DNA from: Mycobacterium pinniadriaticum
Lineage (GTDB): Bacteria; Actinomycetota; Actinomycetes; Mycobacteriales; Mycobacteriaceae
Reading direction: 5' to 3'
Length of the DNA stretch: 64,000 bases
NCBI RefSeq assembly: GCF_026242045.1
Contig: NZ_JAPJDO010000003.1
Span: 62,001-126,000 of the forward strand
Part shown: piece by piece, positions 1 to 7,895 of the stretch
How positions within the stretch are numbered: the first letter of the stretch is position 1
Layout: every line of letters starts with the position of its first letter
Translations under genes and position numbers: made by a program
The notes under the pieces: model-generated
What the model saw: only the letters and a program-made list of their open reading frames with translations
Databases searched by the model: none
What the model was told of the DNA's origin: nothing

Positions 1-2
1 TG

Positions 3-1103
3 ATGTCCTACGACGAAAAGACGGCGGCCCAGGACGAACTGTCGACGGCCTTTCACGACCTGGTCGACGAACTCGGCTCGCTCGAGCGCAAATTCCTGGC
101 GGCCGATCCGCCGCTGGAGGAGGCCGACATCCTCGACGGATATCGGCTCACGTTCAGCCTGCTGCGGGTGGCCGTCGACGCGTATGTGTGGGGTGACAAG
201 GACAATCCGCGATTCGTCGATGTCATCGGGCCCTACCAGCGCTGGGGCGGTGACAACTCCGACGCCTTCTATCAACTGGCTCCGATCGACCCGAATCGCA
301 CCTACCGGGTCACCGGCAATCGCGGCGATTCGGTCTACCTGTCGATCACCGTCTACGGCGGTCCGGACGACGGTCACTACAGCAACCGCATCGTCGGAAC
401 CATGAACGACCGATCCCTGGAGTTCGACGGTGAGGGCAACTTCGCGTTCACCATCAGTCCCGACCCGCAGCCGGGCGCCTGGCTGAAACTCGAGCCGGAC
501 GCCGTGGTCGCGCTGACCCGCGACTACCTCGACAACCCGGAAACCGACCGTCGGGTGCAGTGGAAGATCGAGGCCGTCGACCCGCCCGCCCGCAAGCAGG
601 AGAGCCGCGCCGACCTCATCCGCCGGCTACGCGCGGCCAAAACCTGGCTCAACGAACAGTGCTCGTTCATCCCGACCCGGGTGGAGCCGGCGAACGAGAT
701 CGCCGAACCGTACCCCGTGCCGCAACAGACGTACGGCTGGGCCGCCGGCGATGCCGCCTACGCGATGGGCGCGTATGAACTCGCATCCGGCCAGGCGCTG
801 GTGATCGAGGGCACCTCGCCGCCGTGCGTGTTCTGGAACCTGTGCCTGTGGAACCCGTTCCTGCACACCTACGACTACACCTACGAGCGGGTGACGATCA
901 ACGGCGCTCACGTCGCCTACGAACCCGACGGGTCGTGGCGAATCGTGGTCAGCGACACCGATCCCGGCCACCCCAACTGGGTGTCGACGGCCGGGCGCAC
1001 CAAGGGACTGATCTGGCTGCGCTGGTTCCTGCCCGAGGAGACCCCGAAGCGACCGTCGTGCCGGGTGGTCGACGTCGCTGACGTAGCTGGGGGCTCCGCA
1101 TGA
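3..1103 (+). CDS. DUF1214 domain-containing protein
   Basis: Soluble 366-residue protein that I place in the DUF1214 family (C-terminal half with PNWVSTAGRTKGLIWLRWF, the typical end of this family, and the mid-region YRVTGNRGDSVYLSITVYGG). The family has no established reaction; in mycobacteria it is often found beside lipid or steroid metabolism genes. The ATG at 3 overlaps a TGA at 1-3 (TGATG), which suggests coupling to a gene outside the window. Its stop overlaps the sulfotransferase start by ATGA, so the two are very likely one operon. The start could lie further upstream, outside the window. No signal peptide or membrane segment is visible. Confidence 0.8.
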   Translation: MSYDEKTAAQDELSTAFHDLVDELGSLERKFLAADPPLEEADILDGYRLTFSLLRVAVDAYVWGDKDNPRFVDVIGPYQRWGGDNSDAFYQLAPIDPNRTYRVTGNRGDSVYLSITVYGGPDDGHYSNRIVGTMNDRSLEFDGEGNFAFTISPDPQPGAWLKLEPDAVVALTRDYLDNPETDRRVQWKIEAVDPPARKQESRADLIRRLRAAKTWLNEQCSFIPTRVEPANEIAEPYPVPQQTYGWAAGDAAYAMGAYELASGQALVIEGTSPPCVFWNLCLWNPFLHTYDYTYERVTINGAHVAYEPDGSWRIVVSDTDPGHPNWVSTAGRTKGLIWLRWFLPEETPKRPSCRVVDVADVAGGSA

Positions 1104-2344
1104 CCGCCGGCGTGCAGCGCCCCAAACCGATCAGGTTCACCGATCTGGCCCAGCCGGTGTTCCCCGCGGCCGCCCAGCCGATGCGCGAGGCGCTTGCCGG
1201 TTACGGGGCGGCCCTGCAATTGACGTCCGAGGCGCTGCTGACCACGGCCAGTGAGCGCACCGGGCTCGACTGTTGGGGCGACGGCGGATTCCGCGAGCGC
1301 CTCGATGTTCTGACGGCCTCGTTGCGCGAGGAATCCGGGCTGTCCGACGTGGGCGTCGCCGTCGTCTTCGAGCAACTGGTCGGCAATCTGGTCAACCGGC
1401 TGCGACTCGAGGAGCTGATCGCCGCCCATCCAGAGATCGAAGACATCCCGATCGAGCGGCCGATCGTCATCTGTGGGCTGCCCCGCACCGGTACCACTCA
1501 CCTGCACAACCTGATCGCCGCCGACCCCAATCTGCGCTACCTGCCCTACTGGGAAAGCCTGGAGCCCTTCCCCGGCCCCGACGATGACGAACAGGCTCGC
1601 CGCGACCGATGCTCGGCCGGCCTGGATCTGGTGGACACCTCGATGCCCGAATTCAAGCGGATGCACGACATGACCGTCGATCATGCGCACGAGGAGATTC
1701 AGCTGCTGGCCAACGACATTTCCGGCATGCTATTCGAAACCACTTACTACCTGCCGACTTTCGCGGCGCACTACAAGGCGCACGATCAGGGCCCATCGTA
1801 CGCATACCTCAAGCGCCAACTGCAGGCCATGCAATGGCTGCGGGGTGCAACCCGCTGGGTGCTGAAGTCCCCGCAACACCTCGAACAGTTCCCCACCCTG
1901 TACGCCACTTTCCCCGACGCGATATTCGTTGTGACGCATCGCGATCCGGTGGAGGTGACCCGCTCGATGGTCACCATGATCGCGTACGCCTCGCGAATGG
2001 CATGTGCGCGGCCGGATCCGGTCAAGATCGCACGATACTGGCTTGACCGGGCCGATGATCTGTTCAGCGGATGTCTGCGCGACCGCGACGTGCTGCCACC
2101 CAGCCAGTCGATCGATGTGCGGTTCACCGACTTCATGGCCGACGAGCAGGGCACCCTCTCGGCGATCTATGCGCTGGCCGGTCAACCCTATGGCGACGAC
2201 GTCCGCGCGGCGATGGCCGACTTCATCGCCGAACATCCGCGTGGACGATACGGAGAGGTGATCTACGACCTCGCCGATGTCGGCCTCGACGCGGCCGATG
2301 TCGCCGAGCGGCTCAGCGCCTATCGGGACCGGTTCATCGGCTGA
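1100..2344 (+). CDS. Sulfotransferase family protein
   Basis: A 414-residue PAPS-dependent sulfotransferase-type protein (PF13469-like). The 5'-phosphosulfate loop is visible as GLPRTGTTHLHNLI at about residues 126-139, and the 3'-phosphate region as VTHRDPVEVTRSM near residue 278. Such enzymes transfer sulfate from PAPS to hydroxyls of lipids, sugars or steroids; the acceptor cannot be read from the sequence. The start overlaps the DUF1214 stop (ATGA), so translation is probably coupled. The 3' end runs 11 bases into the end of the convergent glycosylase gene. Length fits the actinobacterial family. Confidence 0.88.
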   Translation: MTAGVQRPKPIRFTDLAQPVFPAAAQPMREALAGYGAALQLTSEALLTTASERTGLDCWGDGGFRERLDVLTASLREESGLSDVGVAVVFEQLVGNLVNRLRLEELIAAHPEIEDIPIERPIVICGLPRTGTTHLHNLIAADPNLRYLPYWESLEPFPGPDDDEQARRDRCSAGLDLVDTSMPEFKRMHDMTVDHAHEEIQLLANDISGMLFETTYYLPTFAAHYKAHDQGPSYAYLKRQLQAMQWLRGATRWVLKSPQHLEQFPTLYATFPDAIFVVTHRDPVEVTRSMVTMIAYASRMACARPDPVKIARYWLDRADDLFSGCLRDRDVLPPSQSIDVRFTDFMADEQGTLSAIYALAGQPYGDDVRAAMADFIAEHPRGRYGEVIYDLADVGLDAADVAERLSAYRDRFIG

Positions 2345-2855
2345 AGGCCCGCAGTTCGGCATAGGCCTCGACCAGTGCGGCCAAGGAGTACCGCCGATTA
2401 CGACCGCTGGGATTGGGCAACACCCACGCGGTCGCGCCCGCCACGGTGTCGCGTTGCCGTCCCCAGCTCACCGTGGCCGAACCGAGCACAACCGAGATGG
2501 CCGGCTTGCCCAGGAAGGCCAGCACGCGGGGCGAGATCGCACGCATTTTGGTGTCGAATGAGGACAGCGCCGCCCGGATTTCGTCGGCCGGCACATCGTC
2601 CGCCGCCGCGGTCGGCCGGGCGACGACCGCGGTGATGCCGCAGCCGTAGTTCAGCAGGGCTCGCTCCTCGGCGGGCGTCAACTGCCGGTCGGTGAAGCCG
2701 GCGAGATGGATGGCCGACCAGAAGCGATTGGTGGGGCTGGAAAAGTTGTGCTCGTCGGCAACCGCGGTCAGCGCCGGGTTGATCCCGCAGAACACGACGT
2801 CCAAACCACTGGCCAGAATGTCCGGCCGATATGTCGGTGCCGGCCCGATCGCCAT
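2334..2855 (-). CDS. mug: G/U mismatch-specific DNA glycosylase (Mug type)
   Basis: 173-residue member of the Mug/TDG branch of uracil-DNA glycosylases, which excise uracil or thymine opposite guanine and start base excision repair. The active-site block FCGINPALTA (about residues 22-31) carries the family Asn, and the second block VLPNPSGRN (about 144-152) is the DNA minor-groove element. Start is ATG at 2855. The gene follows the Mrr-like nuclease gene by only 9 bases, so both are probably one transcript. The end overlaps the sulfotransferase gene convergently. Length is normal for the family. Confidence 0.88.
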   Translation of the reverse strand: MAIGPAPTYRPDILASGLDVVFCGINPALTAVADEHNFSSPTNRFWSAIHLAGFTDRQLTPAEERALLNYGCGITAVVARPTAAADDVPADEIRAALSSFDTKMRAISPRVLAFLGKPAISVVLGSATVSWGRQRDTVAGATAWVLPNPSGRNRRYSLAALVEAYAELRAFSR

Positions 2856-2864
2856 CGCACACCC

Positions 2865-3440
2865 TCAGCGCACGGTTCGCGAGAGCCGGGCCAGTCGCGT
2901 GCGATCGACCAGCACGCAGCCGTGCACGTCCGCGAGCTGCTCGGCGGCCCTCGTGTAGCACTGATTGGACACCACCATGGTGCCGGCGCAGTCATGGACG
3001 GCGGCACCGGCCACCACCTGCTGGATCGCGGCACCGTTGACCACTCGGCTCTGGCGCTTGCATTGCACCGCGGTTCTCAGGCCCTCCCGGGTAGCGATCA
3101 GGTCGACGCCGAAATCGCCGGTCGCTCTGGTTAGTTCGACGGTGTAGCCGACACCGCGCAGCACGGCCGCGACATACCGCTCGAATTCCAGCCCGCTCAT
3201 CGCGTCGACCGCGGCTTGTCCGGTGGCTCGATACAGTGCATCGAGCCTGGTCTTCCGGCGATGCTCGAGCCAGGCCAGCAGTGCCCGCCACGCGCACACC
3301 ACCGCTGCCAGCGCGCTGAATACGGCCAGCGCCCACACCACTTTGTTGAGCAGGCCGACGAACACCAACAGCGCGGTCGTGACAACCCACAACCCCAGCC
3401 ATTGCAGTGCCGTCCTGACCGCGACCGCATCCTCGCGCAC
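2865..3440 (-). CDS. Membrane-anchored Mrr-type restriction endonuclease-like protein
   Basis: 191 residues. Two hydrophobic segments (about 12-31 and 33-57) are followed by a basic linker and a PD-(D/E)XK nuclease fold of the Mrr_cat kind: LEFERYVAAVLRGVGY near 84-99, GDFGVDLIA at 108-116 (Asp113) and AVQCKRQ at 124-130 (Gln126, Lys128), so the D...QxK active site is complete. The cytosolic domain would sit at the inner face of the membrane. Start is GTG at 3440 with a weak ribosome site. It is upstream of mug by 9 bases. Related proteins occur widely in actinobacteria; whether this one restricts DNA or acts in repair is not known. Confidence 0.78.
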   Translation of the reverse strand: MREDAVAVRTALQWLGLWVVTTALLVFVGLLNKVVWALAVFSALAAVVCAWRALLAWLEHRRKTRLDALYRATGQAAVDAMSGLEFERYVAAVLRGVGYTVELTRATGDFGVDLIATREGLRTAVQCKRQSRVVNGAAIQQVVAGAAVHDCAGTMVVSNQCYTRAAEQLADVHGCVLVDRTRLARLSRTVR

Positions 3441-3551
3441 GGCGCCACCGTAGCGTCACGCTCGGACAACCGGTTCGGCGACGGGTGACAGCGGCCAAAT
3501 CGTGACCGGTTCGCATCGAGTTTGGCGCAACGACAGCAATACAGTGCTCAG

Positions 3552-4514
3552 ATGCTCGCGATTCTCCGCTTCAATTTCGCCTCTCCCGGAGGCGAACCCG
3601 CTGTACAGGGTGAATTGCTCTCTGCTGCACTGGAGTTGGCGCAATTCGGTGACCGGCACGGGATCGCGGCGATCAGCGTCGATGAGCACCACGCCACCGG
3701 ACATGGCTGGAGTTGCAATCCAGTGATGATCGCGGGCATGTTTCTGGCCCGCACCGCCAACATCTTCGCGAGTATCGACTGCGCCCTGGGGCCGCTGTGG
3801 AACCCGGTCCGGATGGCCGAGGACATCGCATTGATCGACGCGATGAGCCGTGGACGTCTGCACACCACCGTCGGCCTGGGCTACCGGGAGGTGGAGTACC
3901 AGACCCTGGGGGTGGACTTCGCGCGCCGCGGCGAACTGATGGACGCGCTGCTGGAAACCCTGTTGGCATCCTGGAGTGGGGGCTCTGCAGTGGTGTCGGG
4001 AACCTGGTCCAAGCCGCACCCACCGTTGTACGTGGGCGGCGGGGTGCGGGCCACCGCCCGGCGGGCCGTCCGCTTCGGGCTGCCCCTGAGCCTGCCCGAC
4101 CACCGGCCCGACCTGGCGGAGTACTACACCGAGCTGTGCCGGGAGTCGGGGCAGCGACCATTCGTGCTGATGCCGCCGGCGGTCAACCGCGGGATGATCT
4201 ACCTGCATGAAGATCCCGAGCGGGCCTGGGCCGAACTCGGCGAGCACATCCTGTGGGAGGCGGTCACCTATGGAGGGTGGTCGGACGACCCGTCCCGTTC
4301 CGTCATGCATCTGCCGGGTGTACAGACCCTGGAAGAGGTGCGTGCATCGGGCCGGTACCGGTTCCTCACTCCCGACCAGTTGATCGACGAGGTCCGCGCA
4401 TCGGCAAACTACGGCCCGATCGTCATGCATCCGCTGGTCGGGGGCATGCCGGTGGAGGAGGCCTGGAGGTCAGTAAGTCTGCTTACGGACGAGGTTCTGC
4501 CTGCCCTGCGCTAG
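3552..4514 (+). CDS. LLM-class flavin/F420-dependent oxidoreductase
   Basis: About 320 residues of the luciferase-like monooxygenase (TIM barrel) family, which in mycobacteria mostly uses F420 or FMN. Visible family blocks are ISVDEHHATGHGWSCNP near residues 38-54, SRGRLHTTVGLGYREVEY near 99-116 and PLYVGGGVRATARRAVRFG near 158-176. I chose ATG at 3552, where conserved sequence (MLAILRFNF) begins; an in-frame TTG at 3522 would add ten residues with no family character. The gene stands alone between the Mrr-like gene and a STAS gene. The substrate is not predictable. Confidence 0.82.
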   Translation: MLAILRFNFASPGGEPAVQGELLSAALELAQFGDRHGIAAISVDEHHATGHGWSCNPVMIAGMFLARTANIFASIDCALGPLWNPVRMAEDIALIDAMSRGRLHTTVGLGYREVEYQTLGVDFARRGELMDALLETLLASWSGGSAVVSGTWSKPHPPLYVGGGVRATARRAVRFGLPLSLPDHRPDLAEYYTELCRESGQRPFVLMPPAVNRGMIYLHEDPERAWAELGEHILWEAVTYGGWSDDPSRSVMHLPGVQTLEEVRASGRYRFLTPDQLIDEVRASANYGPIVMHPLVGGMPVEEAWRSVSLLTDEVLPALR

Positions 4515-4685
4515 CCGTTCTGCTACTCGACGTTGCCCGATTTCGGCGCCCCGCCCGAAAGTTGGTTCTTAACAGAGTTTTAGCCACTGCTCCCGGTGAC
4601 CTTAAATTTGCGGCATAGCGTACGGGTCAGGTTGAGGCAGCCGTCAGGCCGCCACACACGCAACAGGACCGAAATGAGGCAGCCC

Positions 4686-5117
4686 ATGACGAGCTTCACA
4701 TCGCGGTACGGAAATCCCGCCGTCGACTACCAGGGCGCCCATATTCGAGCACACTCCCGCCATATGGCAACGGTCGTCGCGGTGAGTGGGCGCATTGATT
4801 CCGCCAACGTCGACGATGTCACCGGCTATGCGAAAAGACTGATCCTCGCCGATATGCCGTTCGTTCTCGACCTGTCCGGCGTCAGCTCTTTCACCCCGCA
4901 ATCGATCCGTTTGCTGTGCGACATCGACGACATCTGCGCGTCGGTGGGCGTGGAGTGGGCCGTGGTGGCCAGCGACGCGGTGAACCGCCGCCTTCGGCGC
5001 GACAGCGACGTCGTCTTCCCGGTGGTCGGCTCGGTGGCCGAGGCGGAGCACGAGTTCGATGATGCGATCCTGAACCGTCGCCGGATGCTGCTTCCGCTGC
5101 TTAGCAAGTCTGCATAG
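4686..5117 (+). CDS. STAS-domain protein, atypical anti-sigma antagonist
   Basis: 143 residues, one STAS domain (about 25-125) as in anti-anti-sigma factors: VVAVSGRIDSANVDDV and FVLDLSGVSSFTPQSIRLL. In classical antagonists the second block ends with Asp-Ser, the serine being phosphorylated by the anti-sigma kinase. Here the aligned positions read Thr-Pro (70-71), so the usual phosphoswitch appears missing. ATG 4686 is favoured because of an upstream GAGG at 4675-4678; an in-frame GTG at 4596 gives a non-family N-terminus. No kinase partner gene is adjacent. A passive regulatory or scaffolding role is possible but is inference. Confidence 0.75.
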   Translation: MTSFTSRYGNPAVDYQGAHIRAHSRHMATVVAVSGRIDSANVDDVTGYAKRLILADMPFVLDLSGVSSFTPQSIRLLCDIDDICASVGVEWAVVASDAVNRRLRRDSDVVFPVVGSVAEAEHEFDDAILNRRRMLLPLLSKSA

Positions 5118-5176
5118 TCGAGTTAACTTTTTGGGTGCGGAAGCGCGGCCGGGTTACCCTCGTTGACGTGGGTCGA

Positions 5177-5743
5177 ATGACGAACGTATTGACCGCCGCC
5201 GTGCTGGCGGTGGCGACCAGCGCGGTGTCCATCGGTGTCGCGAGCGCCGACCCCACCCCCACCCCGGCTCCCGCGCCTGCTCCCGACGCGACGCCTTCTC
5301 CGGCGCCTGCGCCCGAGGCCACACCGCCGTCGGCGCCCGACACGACGCCTCCCCCGTCGCCCGCGCCCGACGCGACACCTGCCGACGGGCCGAAGACCGT
5401 GATGGACCACGACGGCACGTACAAGGTCGGCGTCGACATCGTCCCGGGCACCTACTCGACGGCCGGACCCATCGAGGGCGGCGCGTGCTATTGGAAACGG
5501 ACCGGCGGGCCCGACGGCCAGACCACCGTCGACAACGGGCTGACCAAGAAGCCACAGGTCATCCCTGTCGATCCCGGTGACGTGTCGTTCAAGACCGACG
5601 GCTGCCAGCCGTGGACGCTGACCGATGCCGCGCCACCCGCCGCCGCCGGACCACTGATGTCACAACTCAAGTTGCGTCATTATCTCGACACGCTCAACGG
5701 GATGGCCGGGGCCTCCGGCCAAGGTCAGTTGCCGCCCTACTGA
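5177..5743 (+). CDS. Exported proline/alanine-rich protein
   Basis: 188 residues. A Sec signal peptide (about 1-23, ending GVASA before DP) is followed by a low-complexity segment of about 50 residues built from Pro, Ala, Asp and Thr with repeats such as APAPDATP. The C-terminal domain (about 75-160) contains TYKVGVDIVPGTYST, GACYWKRTGG and a second Cys in DGCQPW; I recognise this as a small beta domain seen in many actinobacterial secreted proteins and lipoproteins. Function unknown. ATG 5177 places the signal peptide correctly; GTG 5168 is an alternative. The proline-rich segment probably spans the wall or is glycosylated (inference). Confidence 0.75.
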   Translation: MTNVLTAAVLAVATSAVSIGVASADPTPTPAPAPAPDATPSPAPAPEATPPSAPDTTPPPSPAPDATPADGPKTVMDHDGTYKVGVDIVPGTYSTAGPIEGGACYWKRTGGPDGQTTVDNGLTKKPQVIPVDPGDVSFKTDGCQPWTLTDAAPPAAAGPLMSQLKLRHYLDTLNGMAGASGQGQLPPY

Positions 5744-5762
5744 AACCGAAGGCTCGGGCCGG

Positions 5763-6557
5763 CTACTTGGCGGTGGTCGGCGTCGCGGACATCGGGGGCG
5801 GGCAGGCGTTGTGGTCCTGTAACTCCTCGCCGCCGGCGGGGGTCCCGCTGTCGGACCGATCGGCCAGAATCACGAAGCCCGGCCTGCCGGCGGCGTCGGT
5901 CGCGCCGACGACCACCAGCGTGTGCAGTCCCATAGCCGCGCGAGCCCCGGGCAGGCCGTCGGCGAGCAAGGTGAACGGGTTGGCATCCAGATCCGCGCCC
6001 GGGACGCTCATCGCCCAGTAGCTGTGGCCGACCAGCGGGACCGCAAGCGGCGACCACACCGGGCCGATGCCGCCAGCCGCCGCGCGCAGCGCATCATGGA
6101 CATCGGAACGCACGCAGTCGATGTGGATGTGCAGTTGGTCCTGGGTGCGTGCCACCTCGGAGTTGATCGCCAGGCTCGTCCAGTCGCGGGCGATCGTTCC
6201 GCCGGCGCGTTGTTCGACGAACGAACGCGCCGGCCACGCCGCTGCGAAGTAGTTCGGCGTGCCGGGGTCCAGCAGTTCGGGGCTTTCTATCCCGCTGATC
6301 CGGGCAGTGGGAATCAGCAGATACTGGCGCTCGCCCACCAGATCCTTGAGCACGGCGTAACCGCCCTGCTCACCGCCGCGGAGATCGACCCGAGAACACG
6401 GCGCCGGGTTGTGGTGCTGTTGTTCGTCGACAACACACTGGTCGTGAACGATGGTCCACAGTGCGTTGGGGTCGGCCGCGGCCGGTGCCGGTCCGATCAG
6501 GCATACCGCTAATACCGCCGCCAGCGGCACGCGGCCGCGGATGTGTCGCACGGCCAC
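5763..6557 (-). CDS. cdh: CDP-diacylglycerol pyrophosphatase
   Basis: 264 residues matching the Cdh family (M. tuberculosis Rv2289, E. coli Cdh), which hydrolyses CDP-diacylglycerol to phosphatidate and CMP. There is an N-terminal signal/anchor (about 8-28). The HIT-like nucleotide-binding motif is HIHIDCVRSDVH near residues 142-153, preceded by LWTIVHDQCV and VLKDLVGERQYLLIPTARISG. Start is GTG at 6557. It faces the exported proline-rich gene convergently with a 19-base gap and is divergent from the TOBE regulator gene. Likely acts at the outer face of the membrane. Confidence 0.88.
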   Translation of the reverse strand: MAVRHIRGRVPLAAVLAVCLIGPAPAAADPNALWTIVHDQCVVDEQQHHNPAPCSRVDLRGGEQGGYAVLKDLVGERQYLLIPTARISGIESPELLDPGTPNYFAAAWPARSFVEQRAGGTIARDWTSLAINSEVARTQDQLHIHIDCVRSDVHDALRAAAGGIGPVWSPLAVPLVGHSYWAMSVPGADLDANPFTLLADGLPGARAAMGLHTLVVVGATDAAGRPGFVILADRSDSGTPAGGEELQDHNACPPPMSATPTTAK

Positions 6558-6632
6558 ACCCTACGGCCGGGAGCAACAGCGCTGCGCACCTGCTGGAGCA
6601 GCCGCATATACGGGTATGAAGGATTATCTGAA

Positions 6633-6644
6633 CCGCAGATGCGG
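6633..6644. promoter_or_regulatory. Candidate operator before the TOBE/HTH gene
   Basis: Perfect inverted repeat CCGCA-GA-TGCGG, 23 bases upstream of the ATG at 6667 and just upstream of its -10. An additional direct repeat CGGGTATG is found at 6611-6618 and 6662-6669. The placement fits autoregulation or molybdate control, but the binding protein is not shown. Confidence 0.45.
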
Positions 6645-6654
6645 ATACAGTGGT

Positions 6655-6660
6655 TATCAT
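6655..6660 (+). promoter_or_regulatory. -10 element, leaderless TOBE/HTH gene
   Basis: TATCAT matches the mycobacterial -10 (TANNNT) and sits 6 bases before ATG 6667, so the transcript probably begins at the A of the start codon. Confidence 0.55.
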
Positions 6661-6666
6661 TCGGGT

Positions 6667-7071
6667 ATGCCGATGCTGCGGGTGCGGGAGGCCGCCGAAT
6701 TGCTCGGCGTCAGCGACGACACGATTCGGCGGTGGATCGAGGACGGCAGTCTGCCCACGGGCAGCGACCAGTCCGGCCGAAAAACCGTCGACGGTGCCGC
6801 TCTCGCCGGGTATTCGCGCAAGAATGCCGCCGCGACGCCGAAGGATCCCCTCTCGGTCGCCAGTTCCGCGCGCAACAGGTTCGCCGGGCTGGTCACCCGG
6901 GTGGTCGCCGACACCGTGATGGCTCAGGTGGAAATGCAGTGCGGTCCCTTCACCGTCGTCTCGTTGATGAGTTCGGAGGCTGTCCGGGAACTGCGCCTCG
7001 AACCGGGAAGCGTCGCGGTGGCTGTCGTCAAGGCCACCACCGTCATCGTCGAGACATCAGGAGACTCGTGA
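6667..7071 (+). CDS. HTH plus TOBE (molybdopterin/molybdate-binding) regulator
   Basis: 134 residues. The N-terminal part is a MerR/excisionase-type helix-turn-helix (LRVREAAELLGVSDDTIRRW, residues 4-23), and the C-terminal part (about 67-131) is a Mop/TOBE domain (SSARNRFAGLVTRVV ... VEMQCGPFTVVSLMSSEAV) of the kind that binds molybdate oxyanion. The layout resembles a one-component molybdate sensor. Its stop overlaps the modA GTG (GTGA), so the two are coupled. ATG 6667 is supported by a leaderless -10. It may repress or activate modA according to molybdate level (inference). Confidence 0.82.
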   Translation: MPMLRVREAAELLGVSDDTIRRWIEDGSLPTGSDQSGRKTVDGAALAGYSRKNAAATPKDPLSVASSARNRFAGLVTRVVADTVMAQVEMQCGPFTVVSLMSSEAVRELRLEPGSVAVAVVKATTVIVETSGDS

Positions 7072-7844
7072 TCAAACGGCTGCTGCCGGCAATGGTTGCC
7101 GGGCTGCTCGTCGCCGCCGGCGCGGGCTGCGGTTCCTCGTCCCAGCCGTCCGCCACGGTGCCGGCGGGCCAGCAGAAGATCACGGTGTTCGCCGCCGCAT
7201 CGTTGAAGAAGACCTTCACCGAGATCGGCGATCAGTTCAGCGAGGACAACCCGGGTGCCACGGTGGATTTCTCGTTCGCCGGTTCCTCAGGTCTGGTGAC
7301 CCAGCTGACCCAGGGTGCCCCCGCGGACGTTTTCGCCTCGGCTGACACCAAGAACATGGACAAGGTGGCCCAGGCCGGCCTGCTTGCCGGTGATCCGGTC
7401 AATTTCACCTCGAACACGCTGACCATTGCCGTCGCGCCCGGAAATCCGAAGGGCATCAACACCTTCAGCGACCTGACCAGACCGGGCCTGGCCATCGTGG
7501 TGTGCGCTCCGCAGGTGCCGTGCGGATCGGCCACCCAGGCTGTCGAGACCAGAACCGGGGTGAAGTTGACGCCGGTGAGCGAAGAGTCCTCGGTCACCGA
7601 CGTGTTGAACAAGGTGGTCACCGGCCAGGCCGACGCCGGACTGGTCTACGTCACCGACGCGGCCGGCGCCGGCGAAAAGGTCAGCGCCGTGCCCCTCCCC
7701 GAGGCGGCCGGCGTGGTCAACACGTATCCGATCGCGATTCTCAAAGAGGCGGGAAATCCAAGTCTGGCAAGCAAGTTCGTGGATTACGTGACCGGTCCGC
7801 TCGGCCAGCAGATCCTCGCGAAAGCCGGGTTCGGCAAACCCTGA
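7068..7844 (+). CDS. modA: Molybdate ABC transporter substrate-binding protein
   Basis: 258-residue periplasmic-type binding protein equivalent to M. tuberculosis ModA (Rv1857). The signal peptide ends in an atypical lipobox (GAGC, Cys21), so it is likely membrane anchored. ModA hallmarks are FAAASLKKTFTEIG, FSFAGSSGLVTQLTQGAPADVFASAD and VVNTYPIAIL, which hold the oxyanion pocket residues. Start is GTG 7068 overlapping the stop of the TOBE regulator. No permease (modB) or ATPase (modC) gene follows; the next gene is a phosphodiesterase. The partner subunits must be elsewhere or lost. Confidence 0.92.
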   Translation: MIKRLLPAMVAGLLVAAGAGCGSSSQPSATVPAGQQKITVFAAASLKKTFTEIGDQFSEDNPGATVDFSFAGSSGLVTQLTQGAPADVFASADTKNMDKVAQAGLLAGDPVNFTSNTLTIAVAPGNPKGINTFSDLTRPGLAIVVCAPQVPCGSATQAVETRTGVKLTPVSEESSVTDVLNKVVTGQADAGLVYVTDAAGAGEKVSAVPLPEAAGVVNTYPIAILKEAGNPSLASKFVDYVTGPLGQQILAKAGFGKP

Positions 7845-7895
7845 CGACGGAGCCGCCAGGCCGGCGACATCGGAGACTGTGGCAGGCTCGACGCC

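Noticed and set aside
5260..5390. Possible minisatellite in the proline-rich gene
   Set aside because: Repeat of APAPDATP-like units is irregular at the DNA level and is explained by the protein composition.
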